Notes: generated by a model not told the origin, from the sequence alone. Counted from the first letter of the stretch, positions 34,114 to 42,708 are shown. The stretch: DNA of 64,000 bases from Marinobacter alexandrii (GCF_005871205.1 NZ_SWKM01000012.1:124001-188000), one strand, 5' to 3'. Made by a program: numbers and translations.

Positions 34114-34932
34114 ATGCACCTCGTTTCGTTTAATGTATTTCGTACCCTGGGTCTGCCCAACACCACCGTTTTGAAACCGGACCAGTTCCTGCAACACCGG
34201 CAGTTGCTGCAAGAAGCGGACTGGGTGCTCTTTCCGGAATACTGGCAGCTCAATGCCCTGGTGCATGGGCTCAAGTGCCGGGTGTTTCCGAGCGTGGCCA
34301 GTTATCGCATCGGGCACGATAAGGTGGAGATGACCCGGGCGTTCCAGACCGTTGCGCCGGCGCACACGCCCTGGACCCTGATCGAGGCCAATGGCCCGGT
34401 CGAGCGGGAGCGGATCTGGCAGGCCATGCCGCATCCTTTTGTCGCCAAGCTGCCCAAGGCCAGTATGGGTGAGGGGGTGTGGCTGATTGAATCCCGGGCC
34501 GACTGGCAACGGTATTGCTATGTCACCGATGTGCTCTACGCCCAGGAATACCTGCCCATCGACCGGGATGCCCGGGTGGTGGTGATTGGTGATCGGGTGC
34601 TGACCGCCTACTGGCGGACTCAGGCCGACCAGGGTTTTTACAACAATGTGTCCCGGGGTGGGCACATCGACACCAGCCCGGTGCCTGCGGTGATGACCGA
34701 TCTGGCCCTGAGTCTGGCCAAGGAACTGGGGGTGGATCACGCCGGTTTCGATATCGCCCTGGTCGACGGTTACCCCTATGTCCTGGAGTTCAACCGCCTG
34801 TTTGGCAATAAAGGGCTGGTGGCCGGGCGTGAGCTGCAGGACGCCATCCTTGGCTACCTGCGTCAGTCCAGCGAGCCATCCGGACCCCGGGAGCCCTCGG
34901 ACCCGAGACCGGCCTGGCCAACGGCGGTCTGA
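34114..34932 (+). CDS. ATP-grasp (RimK-like) protein
   Basis: 272 residues. ATP-grasp features: HPFVAKLPKASMGEGVWLIE (lysine and glycine-rich loop), YAQEYLP (the adenine-binding linker), and the metal-binding end VDGYPYVLEFNRLFGNKGL. Relatives join an amine to a carboxylate using ATP (RimK, glutathione synthetase types). The substrate is unknown, and there is no peptide or cofactor gene nearby. I used the ATG at 34114, giving MHLVSFNVFRTLG; a frame 33 bases longer exists. The C-terminal 20 residues are Pro- and Ser-rich and probably disordered. Confidence 0.78.
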   Translation: MHLVSFNVFRTLGLPNTTVLKPDQFLQHRQLLQEADWVLFPEYWQLNALVHGLKCRVFPSVASYRIGHDKVEMTRAFQTVAPAHTPWTLIEANGPVERERIWQAMPHPFVAKLPKASMGEGVWLIESRADWQRYCYVTDVLYAQEYLPIDRDARVVVIGDRVLTAYWRTQADQGFYNNVSRGGHIDTSPVPAVMTDLALSLAKELGVDHAGFDIALVDGYPYVLEFNRLFGNKGLVAGRELQDAILGYLRQSSEPSGPREPSDPRPAWPTAV

Positions 34933-35027
34933 GCGTCGGCAGGCCCAGAAACGCCAATGATAATGTTTTGGCCGCGCTAAAAATGCCTTTCTAAATCAAC
35001 CTGTTATTAACAAGTTTTTGGAGCCTT

Positions 35028-35159
35028 GACCGACGCCCACTGTCAGGGCGCTGGAACCGGTCTGTTATGGGTAGATATGCTCATATCTGGAACCCGAAAA
35101 AAGCCCGATGATCGCGCCAATTCCGGGGGACTGCAGTCAGGCTGTGGTGCCCCTTTTTT
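35028..35159 (+). promoter_or_regulatory. Structured leader of the decarboxylase gene (candidate attenuator)
   Basis: Three hairpins in series. First, GACCG/CGGTC closing CGCCC/GGGCG (35028–35062). Second, GGGT-AGATAT-gctc-ATATCT-gga-ACCC (35069–35095). Third, an intrinsic terminator at 35125–35159. The start codon is 35 bases further on, with its own GGAGGG. A terminator between leader and gene is the layout of a riboswitch or attenuator. I do not recognise the class; there is no obvious leader peptide that ends before the terminator. Confidence 0.55.
35125..35159 (+). terminator. Intrinsic terminator in front of the decarboxylase gene
   Basis: GGGG (35125–35128) pairs with CCCC (35050–35053 plus 100, i.e. 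35150–35153); after one G·G mismatch ACTGCAG pairs with CTGTGGT (two G·U), loop TCAGG. Six T residues follow (35154–35159). The gene upstream on this strand ended about 190 bases earlier, so this is more likely a leader terminator than its 3' end. Confidence 0.75.
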
Positions 35160-35193
35160 ATGTCTGTGTGCCCATTGGAGGGAAACACTATCC

Positions 35194-36369
35194 ATGACCG
35201 AGTCAGCCAACGCCAATATCGCCGATTACTACGACGCCGAGACGTTTAAGCGCATCAAAACCTTTGCTGACGGCAAGGAAACGCCGTTTGTGGTGATCGA
35301 CACCGCCACTATTGATCGTCAGTACAACGAGCTGGTGGAAGGTTTTCCGTACGCCAAGGTCTATTACGCGGTAAAAGCCAATCCGGCCCAACCGATTCTG
35401 ACCATGTTGCGGGACAAAGGTGCCAGTTTCGATATAGCGTCGGTGTACGAGTTGGATAAGGTGCTGGCTCTGGGCGTGACCGGTGATCGCATCAGCTACG
35501 GCAACACCATCAAGAAGTCGAAGGACATTCGCACCTTTTACGAGAAGGGTGTGCGTATGTTTGCCACTGATTCGGAGGCGGATCTGCGCAACATTGCCAA
35601 GGCGGCTCCGGGCTCCAGGGTGTATGTGCGTATCCTGACCGAAGGCACGCTGACGGCAGATTGGCCGCTGTCCCGCAAGTTTGGTTGTCAGACCGATATG
35701 GCCATGGATCTGCTGATCCTGGCTCGTGATCTGGGCCTGGTGCCTTACGGTGTGTCGTTCCACGTGGGTTCGCAACAGCGCGAAATCGGTGCCTGGGACG
35801 CGGCTCTGAGCAAGGTGAAGGTGATTTTCGAGCGTTTGCGTGAAGAAGACGGCATCGAGTTGAAGATGATCAACATGGGCGGCGGTTTTCCGGCCAACTA
35901 CATCACGCGTACCAACGAACTGAAGGTGTACGCGGAGGAGATTGCCCGATTCCTGCACGAGGATTTTGGTGCCGATCTGCCGGAGATCATTATTGAGCCG
36001 GGCCGGTCGCTGATTTCCAACGCCGGTGTGCTGGTGAGTGAGGTGGTGCTGATTTCCCGTAAGTCGCGTACTGCCCTGCACCGCTGGGTGTTTACCGATG
36101 TCGGTAAGTTTTCGGGCCTGATTGAGACGCTGGATGAGGCGATCAAGTTTCCGATCTGGACTGACAAGGTGGGTGAAGGCGAGGACTGTGTGATTGCGGG
36201 GCCGACTTGCGATAGTGCGGACATCATGTACGAGCATCACAAGTACCCGCTGCCGTTAAACTTGGCGATTGGTGACCGGATGTACTGGTTGTCGACTGGT
36301 GCCTACACCACGACTTACAGTGCGGTGGAGTTCAATGGGTTTCCTCCGTTGAAGGATTACTACATCTGA
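35194..36369 (+). CDS. Ornithine/lysine/diaminopimelate-type PLP decarboxylase (fold type III), probably ornithine decarboxylase
   Basis: 391 residues. The PLP lysine is K61 in YYAVKANP; HVGSQQ and NMGGGFP bind phosphate, and the second-subunit active-site cysteine is C339 in GPTCDSADIMYE. This length and motif fit the short eukaryotic-like ornithine (or lysine/ornithine) decarboxylases that make putrescine or cadaverine. The frame is open for 168 bases upstream, but GGAGGG before the ATG at 35194 and the family start decide it. The terminator at 35125–35159 lies in the leader, suggesting control by premature termination. Family B repeat B4 follows the stop by 45 bases. Confidence 0.92.
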   Translation: MTESANANIADYYDAETFKRIKTFADGKETPFVVIDTATIDRQYNELVEGFPYAKVYYAVKANPAQPILTMLRDKGASFDIASVYELDKVLALGVTGDRISYGNTIKKSKDIRTFYEKGVRMFATDSEADLRNIAKAAPGSRVYVRILTEGTLTADWPLSRKFGCQTDMAMDLLILARDLGLVPYGVSFHVGSQQREIGAWDAALSKVKVIFERLREEDGIELKMINMGGGFPANYITRTNELKVYAEEIARFLHEDFGADLPEIIIEPGRSLISNAGVLVSEVVLISRKSRTALHRWVFTDVGKFSGLIETLDEAIKFPIWTDKVGEGEDCVIAGPTCDSADIMYEHHKYPLPLNLAIGDRMYWLSTGAYTTTYSAVEFNGFPPLKDYYI

Positions 36370-36414
36370 GGCGGTAGTCGCTCGGGCTGGAGTGGCCTTC
36401 CAATACAGAGAGGG

Positions 36415-36503
36415 CCGCGGGGCGGGGGTTAATTTCCCTTGGAAATGGAACTCGCTGCGCTCAGACATCCATTTCTGGCGGGAAATGAACCCCCACCCCA
36501 CGG
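36415..36503. repeat. Intergenic hairpin repeat, family B, copy 4
   Basis: Arms from CCGcGGGGcGGGGGTTaATTTCCC to its complement with three mismatches, inner stem GAAATGG/CCATTTC, core AACTCGCTGCGCTCAGACAT identical to copy B1. CTTTTTGG follows. It sits between the convergent decarboxylase and MFS genes, so it is well placed as a shared terminator. Confidence 0.8.
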
Positions 36504-36538
36504 CTTTTTGGCTTGGGTGGGGCGTTCTTTTGAAAGGG

Positions 36539-37741
36539 TCAGCTTTCGGGCTGGCCCTTTTTTCGTTCCAGGTCGAGGGTGAAGGCCAGGGGCAGCACCA
36601 GTAGGCCATAGCCGATCATTATCAGCAGGGCGTGGCGAGCGTCGCCGGTCCAGTCGGCAACGAGGCCGCCGGTCATGGGGACAACGAAGGCGACGGTGTA
36701 GCCGACCAGGAAGGTGCCGGCGGACAGGCGGCCGGTTTCAGAGGCGGAGACGACCAGTGGCGGGATGGCCACCAGTAGGATCAGCAGCATGCCGGCGACG
36801 AGGCTCATGAGGGTGGCGCTGATGATGGACCACCAGCCGCTGGCGACGACTGCAACGATGGCGCCGATGATGGCGATGCTGGCCAGGGTGGCGATGACTT
36901 CACTGCGGCCGACCCAGCGCCGGGCCATTTTGAGCATGATCAGGGACGCTGCCACTTGGGCCAGGTTGTACCAGAACAGGGCTTCGGGCAGTTTGTCGAG
37001 TTGGCCCTGGGATTCCAGCAGGTTGGCCATGTAGGCGTTGAGGCCGAAGAACAGGGTGCCGGACAGGCCCAGTAGCAGGCCCAGCCGGAGCGTGAGCGGG
37101 TTGTGCCAGTCCGGTAGCCAGGCGGGTTTGCGCACCGGTCGGGCGCGGTCCCGTTTGGGCAGGAACAGGGCGGCGGCCACCAGCAGGGCCGGTAACGACC
37201 AGGCCACAAGGGTGGCGCGCCAGCTGTTGTCGAGCAGGGGCATCAGTACCGGCAGGGTAATGCCGGCGCCGATGAACTCGCCCATCAGCATGCCGTTCAT
37301 GTAGATCGCCGAGCCCAGCGCCAGGTGGTGCGGTTCCAGCCAGCGCGGCAGCAGTGCCGGCAGTGCCGGTTGCATCATGGACACTCCGAATCCCATCACC
37401 GCGCTGGCAATCATCAGGCTCAGGGTGTCGGGCACCAGGCCTCGGCCGGCGGAGCCGATCACCATGATTACCATGGCCAGCGCCAGGGTGTTGCGGGGGC
37501 CGATGCGGGCGATGGAGAGGGAGCCGGGCATGGAGCCGACGGCCAGCATCAGGATTGGCAGGGTGGTCAGGGCGCCGGTCAGAGCCTGGGACAGGGCCAG
37601 TTCGTCGCTGATGAACGGTGCCAGCGGCGGCGCCACCAGCACCGGAACGCGCAGGTAAACCCCGGCCAACCAAAGCAACACCGCCACCGGCAGCAGTCGC
37701 GCTGGCGGTGGCGGTGTGGTTGTGGCGCGTGGTTCAGCCAC
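36539..37741 (-). CDS. MFS transporter (CynX/NimT-like)
   Basis: 400 residues, 12 membrane helices. The N-terminal half carries YLRVPVLVAPPLAPFISDELALSQALTGALTTLP and RIGPRNTLALAMVIMVIG, as in the CynX/NimT branch of the major facilitator superfamily. That branch takes up or exports small anions and drugs. The start is GTG nine bases after the ectC stop, without a clear ribosome site, so translation may be coupled to ectC. A link to compatible-solute transport is possible, but is inferred from position only. Confidence 0.82.
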   Translation of the reverse strand: MAEPRATTTPPPPARLLPVAVLLWLAGVYLRVPVLVAPPLAPFISDELALSQALTGALTTLPILMLAVGSMPGSLSIARIGPRNTLALAMVIMVIGSAGRGLVPDTLSLMIASAVMGFGVSMMQPALPALLPRWLEPHHLALGSAIYMNGMLMGEFIGAGITLPVLMPLLDNSWRATLVAWSLPALLVAAALFLPKRDRARPVRKPAWLPDWHNPLTLRLGLLLGLSGTLFFGLNAYMANLLESQGQLDKLPEALFWYNLAQVAASLIMLKMARRWVGRSEVIATLASIAIIGAIVAVVASGWWSIISATLMSLVAGMLLILLVAIPPLVVSASETGRLSAGTFLVGYTVAFVVPMTGGLVADWTGDARHALLIMIGYGLLVLPLAFTLDLERKKGQPES

Positions 37742-37750
37742 AGTTAAAGA

Positions 37751-38146
37751 TCAGTCTTCGCTGGTATCCGGCAGGTAGGCGCCGTCTTCGTCGTGCACTT
37801 CGCGGCCGGTAACCGGCGGGTTGAAGGAGCAGATCAGGCGCATGTCTTCGGTGCCGCCGTACAGGGTGTGCTGATCGTGCTTGTCGAGTGCGTACAGAGT
37901 GCCGTCGGTGATCTCGTGGGTCTCACCGGTGGCTTTGTCCAGGATCTTGCCGTTGCCAGCAACGCAGTAAACGGCTTCCAGGTGGTGCTTGTACCAGAGG
38001 TTCAGTACGGCACCGGCGGGAATGATGGTCTCGTGGAATGAGAAACCCATGCCGTCTTTTTTCAACAGCATCCGGCGGCTGGTCCAGCCTGGGCCGGTGA
38101 CTTCGCGTTCGGTACCAATGATGTCTTGCACTCGTACAATTTTCAT
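37751..38146 (-). CDS. ectC: Ectoine synthase, orphan
   Basis: 131 residues, a full-length cupin. The residues reported as iron ligands and active site in characterised EctC are all in place: W21, Y52, E57 (HHLEAVYC), Y85 and H93 (YALDKHDQH). It closes N-gamma-acetyl-diaminobutyrate to ectoine, a compatible solute. No ectA, ectB, ask or ectD gene is adjacent: upstream is a GTPase gene and downstream an MFS gene. GGGGA lies eight bases before the ATG. Either ectAB are elsewhere in the genome or the enzyme works on an imported precursor. Confidence 0.95.
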   Translation of the reverse strand: MKIVRVQDIIGTEREVTGPGWTSRRMLLKKDGMGFSFHETIIPAGAVLNLWYKHHLEAVYCVAGNGKILDKATGETHEITDGTLYALDKHDQHTLYGGTEDMRLICSFNPPVTGREVHDEDGAYLPDTSED

Positions 38147-38196
38147 TCACATTCCCCATTGTGTGATGGAACAGCCTAACAGTATAAACATCCCTG

Positions 38197-39627
38197 TTAC
38201 GTCCGATTCAACCGCCAGTGGTCGTAGGCGGTCATGCTCTGCTCGATGGCAGTGATGAATTTCTGTCGCTGTCGGTCGTCCAGTGGCCGCAGTTTTCGGC
38301 GTTTGTCGAAGACCTGCTGAATGATCTGACGGCTGCTCCTGTCGAGCTGTTCGAGCCAGTGATGGTCCGCCGGTTCCAGATCCAGAAGCTCTCGTCCGGC
38401 GTGGTTGCGCTGGCTGATGTGCCACCAGTGATCCACCGCCCTACCCAATACAACATAGCCGAACTGACTGTCCTGTACAGGTCCGAAGGTGGCGGTTCGC
38501 AGGCCATTCTGCAGTACCCCGATGTGCACGGCCGGCAGCATCAGCCGGTCGCCGTAGAAATAACTGCCGGCGGCACCGATCAGCCCTCCGACCAAGGCCC
38601 CGGCCCCGAGGGAGTGGCCCAGAGTCAGGGCGTCGAGGCCGGCCCCACCAACCGCGCCGGCACCGAAGCCGGCGGTAGCCAGGTAGCGTTTGCTCACCGA
38701 CCAGGCCCGGCGGCTGTCCTCGGAAAACAGGTCGTGCTCGTTGTGCCATTCCAGTTCCGCTTCCTGGCGCTGGATGCACTGATGCTGGTACAGGTGCTCA
38801 ATGTCGATGCGCAGACTTTGTTCCCGTTGCCGTTGGTGCCGGTACCAGCGTTGGCGGAGTTGTTCGGCCAGGGTGTCATCACTGGTACCGGCGCTCTGGT
38901 TCTGGGTCAGGGTGCGTTTCTCCTGGTACGCCATCAGGTCTTCCAGCGCCCGGGCGATGATCGCCGCCGACTGATTGCGGCGTTTCAGGCGCTGGTCTGA
39001 GAGGAAATCCGTGGCCTGCTCAAGGGGCACTTCCCAGTCCGGCTCCAATTGCCCGAACGCGCGTAAAAGTCCGAGATGTTGCTCGAAAGGAGCGCGAACA
39101 GCGTCGAATTTCCGGACGACCTGGAAGAATTGGCCGAGCGCAGCCTGCCAGGTGCCACTGTAGTCGTCGCTTCCGATACTGTTGATCAGCGCCAGGCTGG
39201 GGCGACCGGTCCAGCGCAGGATGGTCATTTCGGCCTCGTGCTCGGCGCTGTAGGGCACCGAGCCATCGACCACGTAGATAATACCGGCGCCGTCTATCAA
39301 TGGCGCCAGCAGCTCGCATTCGTCGGTAAACCGGCCATCGCCCTGGTGCTGGGTCACAAAGGCCTGCACGGTCTGGGCATGATCGGAAGCCGACACGCTG
39401 TGGGCCTGCAGCCATTCCAGGACCCGGCGTGGGCGCTGGAAGCCTGGAGTGTCCACGAGGGTATACAGGGTGTGGCCGTCGACGCTCAATGGGTAGGCCT
39501 GGCGCTGGCGGGTGGTGCCTGGCTCAAGAGCGATAGCGATGGCATCGTTCTGGGACAGGGTGGCCACGACACTGGATTTGCCCTTGTTGGGGTGGCCGAC
39601 GACGGCAAAGACCGGGGCGGCAGTCAC
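38197..39627 (-). CDS. GTPase with DUF3482 domain and glycine-zipper segment
   Basis: 476 residues. N-terminal Era/TrmE-like G domain: G1 GHPNKGKSS, G2 region PGTTRQRQ, G3 DTPG (in VDTPGFQRP). The canonical G4 NKxD is replaced by ALINSIGSDD, so nucleotide preference is unclear. The middle is helical and Arg/Gln-rich; near residues 340–385 a glycine-rich segment (AGFGAGAVGGAG, then GAGALVGGLIGAAGSYFYG) looks membrane-inserting. Start GTG at 39627 overlaps the DUF2868 stop as GTGA. The two genes are translationally coupled. Function unknown. Confidence 0.85.
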   Translation of the reverse strand: MTAAPVFAVVGHPNKGKSSVVATLSQNDAIAIALEPGTTRQRQAYPLSVDGHTLYTLVDTPGFQRPRRVLEWLQAHSVSASDHAQTVQAFVTQHQGDGRFTDECELLAPLIDGAGIIYVVDGSVPYSAEHEAEMTILRWTGRPSLALINSIGSDDYSGTWQAALGQFFQVVRKFDAVRAPFEQHLGLLRAFGQLEPDWEVPLEQATDFLSDQRLKRRNQSAAIIARALEDLMAYQEKRTLTQNQSAGTSDDTLAEQLRQRWYRHQRQREQSLRIDIEHLYQHQCIQRQEAELEWHNEHDLFSEDSRRAWSVSKRYLATAGFGAGAVGGAGLDALTLGHSLGAGALVGGLIGAAGSYFYGDRLMLPAVHIGVLQNGLRTATFGPVQDSQFGYVVLGRAVDHWWHISQRNHAGRELLDLEPADHHWLEQLDRSSRQIIQQVFDKRRKLRPLDDRQRQKFITAIEQSMTAYDHWRLNRT

Positions 39628-41072
39628 GGCAGCTTCCTCGATTCTGTACCTGGCTCGAAGCCCGGTTCGGGGAGCAGGTCGGCGTGCGGATCGCGCCAGT
39701 GCAGGCGCGGCGCACTGACACTGACAAAGCCCGGGCCCAGCCGATCGGCAAAGCGCAGCCATTGGCTGAGCTGGTGCGGCTCTGGTTCCCGTTCGCTGTC
39801 CAGGCTCAGGGGCACCAGTGCGACCCGGGTTCCGGTGGGCCAGAGCTCGCGGGCGCTGGCAAGAAAGTCCTCCAGTTCACCGGTGGGCGGCTCCCAGCTG
39901 CGGGTTATTACAATCACTGCCGGTTTCGGACTTGTGGCCAGTTGATTGGCAATGTTGGCCAGTGCCGCCTGGTCCTCGGCCAGGCTGGCCCGGCCCCCGG
40001 CCGGGAACAGTTGGGTGTACTCGCCGACCAGGGTTTGCGGCAGCGCCGGTTCGCCGGCGCCGGCCCAGCACAACAGCAGATTGCTATCGGGCAGCGGCTG
40101 CAGGCTTATGTGGGTGTCGGTGTCGGGCAGGTCGTCGGCATCGTTGTGGTGGTTGCCGGTATCCAGGGTTGGCGTTTCCATCCGGTACAGCAGCGCGTGC
40201 ATGGCCGGATGGTTGGCCAGGAGTTGGCGTGCCTTGCGCCGCAGCAACAGGATTGAGGCCAGGAACAGCAGCAGTCTCGGAACCAGCACCCAGCTAATCC
40301 ACAGCATGGTGACAAAGGGCCACCAGTGGCCCCAGCGTTCAGGTGCAATGGCACCGGTGCCAGCCTCGGCCCGAAAGAACCGGGTTGCCTCCACCAGGGC
40401 CAGATCCGGCACCGCGGCAGGCCAGAATGCCGCCCAGGGCGCAGCCAGGGTGGTCAGCAGTTGATGGTAGCCGCTGGCGCCGGTGTCGAGCGTGGTGCTC
40501 CAGCCAAAGGCCAGGTCCTGAACCACCACCATCAGTACCAGGGTCAGTACGCCCGCCACCGCGAAGCTTATGCCGCCCAGGTGGGCAGCCCGGGCCATCA
40601 GCAGCGGCTGCAGTCGGGCAGCCGTTCCGGAATTGCGCTCTGATGCTAGCCGACGCACCAGCCAGCGCCAGGGCTGCCAGCCGGCCAGGGACTGGGCGGT
40701 GGTAAACAGGGCCAGCAGCAACTGGAGCCCGACAAACGCCAGAATGACGGTGATATTGATGCGCTGGCCGCCCTCGTAGAACAGCAGTCCGAGCATGGTC
40801 AGGCAGCCGAACACCGCACCCCCGAGGGCAAAGCCGGTATTGATCCGGCGCCAGATACGCAGGGTTTTCTGGCCGGCGCTGGCTTTGCTGCCGGGGCCGC
40901 TCAGACGCGCCATGTGCTCGAGCCAGCGCCGGGCATTCGGGGCCTGGTCCTGCTCCGCGCAGGTCAGGGCGAATTTGCGATCGCGGCGGTGCAGGAATGC
41001 CGGTGGCTGATTCTGGTCTCGCTGGCTGCGGGCGTCGAAATCCAGCAGCAGTCGGAGGGGGCTGTCCGTCAT
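39624..41072 (-). CDS. DUF2868 polytopic membrane protein
   Basis: 482 residues. Four or so membrane helices lie between residues 75 and 300 (TGFALGGAVFGCLTMLGLLFYEGG, LQLLLALFTTAQSLAG, and two more). The rest is cytoplasmic and contains a region with NLLLCWAGAGEPALPQTLV and PAVIVITRSWEPPTGELEDFL, a Rossmann-like pattern. The family DUF2868 is usually encoded next to a DUF3482 GTPase, as here. I chose ATG 41072 because GGGAT lies upstream and the family starts there. Likely partner of the GTPase at the inner membrane (inferred). Confidence 0.82.
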   Translation of the reverse strand: MTDSPLRLLLDFDARSQRDQNQPPAFLHRRDRKFALTCAEQDQAPNARRWLEHMARLSGPGSKASAGQKTLRIWRRINTGFALGGAVFGCLTMLGLLFYEGGQRINITVILAFVGLQLLLALFTTAQSLAGWQPWRWLVRRLASERNSGTAARLQPLLMARAAHLGGISFAVAGVLTLVLMVVVQDLAFGWSTTLDTGASGYHQLLTTLAAPWAAFWPAAVPDLALVEATRFFRAEAGTGAIAPERWGHWWPFVTMLWISWVLVPRLLLFLASILLLRRKARQLLANHPAMHALLYRMETPTLDTGNHHNDADDLPDTDTHISLQPLPDSNLLLCWAGAGEPALPQTLVGEYTQLFPAGGRASLAEDQAALANIANQLATSPKPAVIVITRSWEPPTGELEDFLASARELWPTGTRVALVPLSLDSEREPEPHQLSQWLRFADRLGPGFVSVSAPRLHWRDPHADLLPEPGFEPGTESRKLP

Positions 41073-41159
41073 GCAGTATCCCGGTGGTGAATTCGGTGTC
41101 TTATCCGTTGATGTTAGGATATAGGGATTCCGGCCACCGATACCAATTAACGAGCTGCC

Positions 41160-41522
41160 ATGCCCCATCACCTGATGAACCTGCGTCACGTGCCCGACGA
41201 CGAGGCCGACGAAATCCGGGCGCTGTTTGAAGACCACGAGATTCGCTACTACGAGACTCCGCCGAGCAAGTGGGGCATCAGCATGGGGGGCTTCTGGGTC
41301 CATGATGACGACGAGGCTGCCCGCGCCCGGGCGCTGTTGGACGAATACCAGCGCCAGCGTCTGCAGACCCAGCGACAAGCCTATGAGGCCAGTCTGGCCG
41401 CCGGTGAAACCGGGGGCATCTGGGCGATGATCCGACGGCGCCCGGTCCGCACCCTGGCGGCGGTGGTTGCCATCGTGGTGATTGCCGGGGTCAGCCTGCT
41501 GCCTTTCGTGCGCCTGGGCTGA
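41160..41522 (+). CDS. Small conserved membrane protein (DUF6164-like)
   Basis: 120 residues: an N-terminal ferredoxin-like alpha/beta domain (MPHHLMNLRHVPDDEADEIR, then YYETPPSKWGISMGGFWV) and a single C-terminal membrane helix (VRTLAAVVAIVVIAGVSLLPFV). The domain order matches the small family I know as DUF6164, which has no known role. It is divergent from the DUF2868 gene and ends six bases before the convergent hydrolase stop. Confidence 0.7.
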   Translation: MPHHLMNLRHVPDDEADEIRALFEDHEIRYYETPPSKWGISMGGFWVHDDDEAARARALLDEYQRQRLQTQRQAYEASLAAGETGGIWAMIRRRPVRTLAAVVAIVVIAGVSLLPFVRLG

Positions 41523-41528
41523 TCCAGG

Positions 41529-42431
41529 TTAGCTATCGCCTTTCCGAGCCAGGAAACGGATAGCCGCGTCCACGGCATCACCGGCAGTGAGAAAGCTGGT
41601 GATGTGGCCGCGCAGGTGCATCCGGAACAGTTCGGTGTCGACGCTGTGTTCGGCCAGGGTGTCGCGAAAGGATTCTGCTTGCCGGATCGGCACCAGTGAA
41701 TCCATGGTGCCGTGGAACAGGAAGAATGGCGGCGCGTGGCGCGAGATATGGGCGATAGGAGACGCCTTGCGGTACGTCTCCGGAATGTCCTGTGCTCTGC
41801 CACCCAGGAACTGGCGGATCAAACGGCCCGAGCCGAATGCCATCAGATCAGAAGGCAGCCCGCCCACCGCCACCGCTTCCAGCGCAGTGTCCGGCCCGCC
41901 ATAGGGCTGGTTCAGTTCACTGTCGGTACTGGCAACCACGGCCAGCAACGCCACCAGATGCGCGCCGGAGGAAAAACCAAAGCCACTGACCTTCGAGGTG
42001 TCCAGACGGTAGCGGTCGGCGGCTTGGTTCAACCAGGTCCGAGCCACCTGCAAATCATGCAACTGGGCCGGGAAGGTAAAGTCGGGAGCAAAACGGTAGT
42101 CGATGTTCAGCACCGCGAAGCCATGACCGGCCAGCTCCTCGGCGATCCAGTCCATGTCCTCCCGGGACCGGCGTTCCCAGCCGCCGCCGTGCACCATCAG
42201 CACTACCGGTCTCGGTGTCGATTGTTCCGGCAGGTACAGGTCGGCGTACAGGGCCTGGGGCCAACCGTCGGGGGAGAAGCGTAGATCCCGCTCCACGGTG
42301 TAGCCGGTTTCGTCAAGGGCCACCTCGGTGCCGGGCGCGTTGGTGTGGGTTGAACAGCCGGCCAATAGCGCCACACTGCCCAGCAGCCCGGTCAGCATCC
42401 GGCGGGCCAGCCTGGATCGGTTCTGAATCAT
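41529..42431 (-). CDS. Alpha/beta hydrolase lipoprotein (esterase, HSL/BD-FAE type)
   Basis: 300 residues. A lipoprotein signal with lipobox LLAGC lies near residue 25. The hydrolase fold has the oxyanion motif HGGGW, the nucleophile elbow GFSSG, and a C-terminal His near GHITSF; PIAHISRHAPPFFLFHGTMDSLVP contains the acid. It would be an outer-membrane or periplasmic carboxylesterase of unknown substrate. I took the ATG at 42431 because GAGAGG precedes it. It lies divergently next to the 3HB-oligomer hydrolase gene. Confidence 0.85.
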   Translation of the reverse strand: MIQNRSRLARRMLTGLLGSVALLAGCSTHTNAPGTEVALDETGYTVERDLRFSPDGWPQALYADLYLPEQSTPRPVVLMVHGGGWERRSREDMDWIAEELAGHGFAVLNIDYRFAPDFTFPAQLHDLQVARTWLNQAADRYRLDTSKVSGFGFSSGAHLVALLAVVASTDSELNQPYGGPDTALEAVAVGGLPSDLMAFGSGRLIRQFLGGRAQDIPETYRKASPIAHISRHAPPFFLFHGTMDSLVPIRQAESFRDTLAEHSVDTELFRMHLRGHITSFLTAGDAVDAAIRFLARKGDS

Positions 42432-42547
42432 CGTTTGCCTCTCGTCCCTAATGGTCAATGATCAATAGTACGACTTTGGCTGTCGACCGGATGCGGCCAG
42501 CGTTCTTTTCTCGTTGATGGCACCCCACTGTCCGAATATCCATACGG

Positions 42548-42565
42548 TGTCCGGAATCCAGGACA
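42548..42565. promoter_or_regulatory. Operator of the 3-hydroxybutyrate regulon, hydrolase site 1
   Basis: TGTCCGGAATCCAGGACA matches the palindrome TGTCCGG-N4-CCGGACA at 13 of 14 defined bases. It lies about 145 bases upstream of the sigma-54 promoter at 42709. A weaker, partly conserved copy starts 19 bases further upstream at 42529. Confidence 0.6.
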
Positions 42566-42618
42566 GTGCGCCTTGCCGCCCTGGCCGGGGCTTTCGCGAG
42601 CCCCGGTTGGTCTGTAAT

Positions 42619-42636
42619 TGTCCGGATTTCCGGATT
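42619..42636. promoter_or_regulatory. Operator of the 3-hydroxybutyrate regulon, hydrolase site 2
   Basis: TGTCCGGATTTCCGGATT matches the same palindrome at 12 of 14 defined bases. Its centre is 82 bases before the –24 element, the usual distance for a sigma-54 activator site; the matching TRAP site is 75 bases away. Confidence 0.65.
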
Positions 42637-42708
42637 GTTTTCGCTTTTTTCCTGCCTGACTTCAGGGTCAGACCGAATTTATTACTTAAAAACAGCGAGT
42701 TGAACGGT

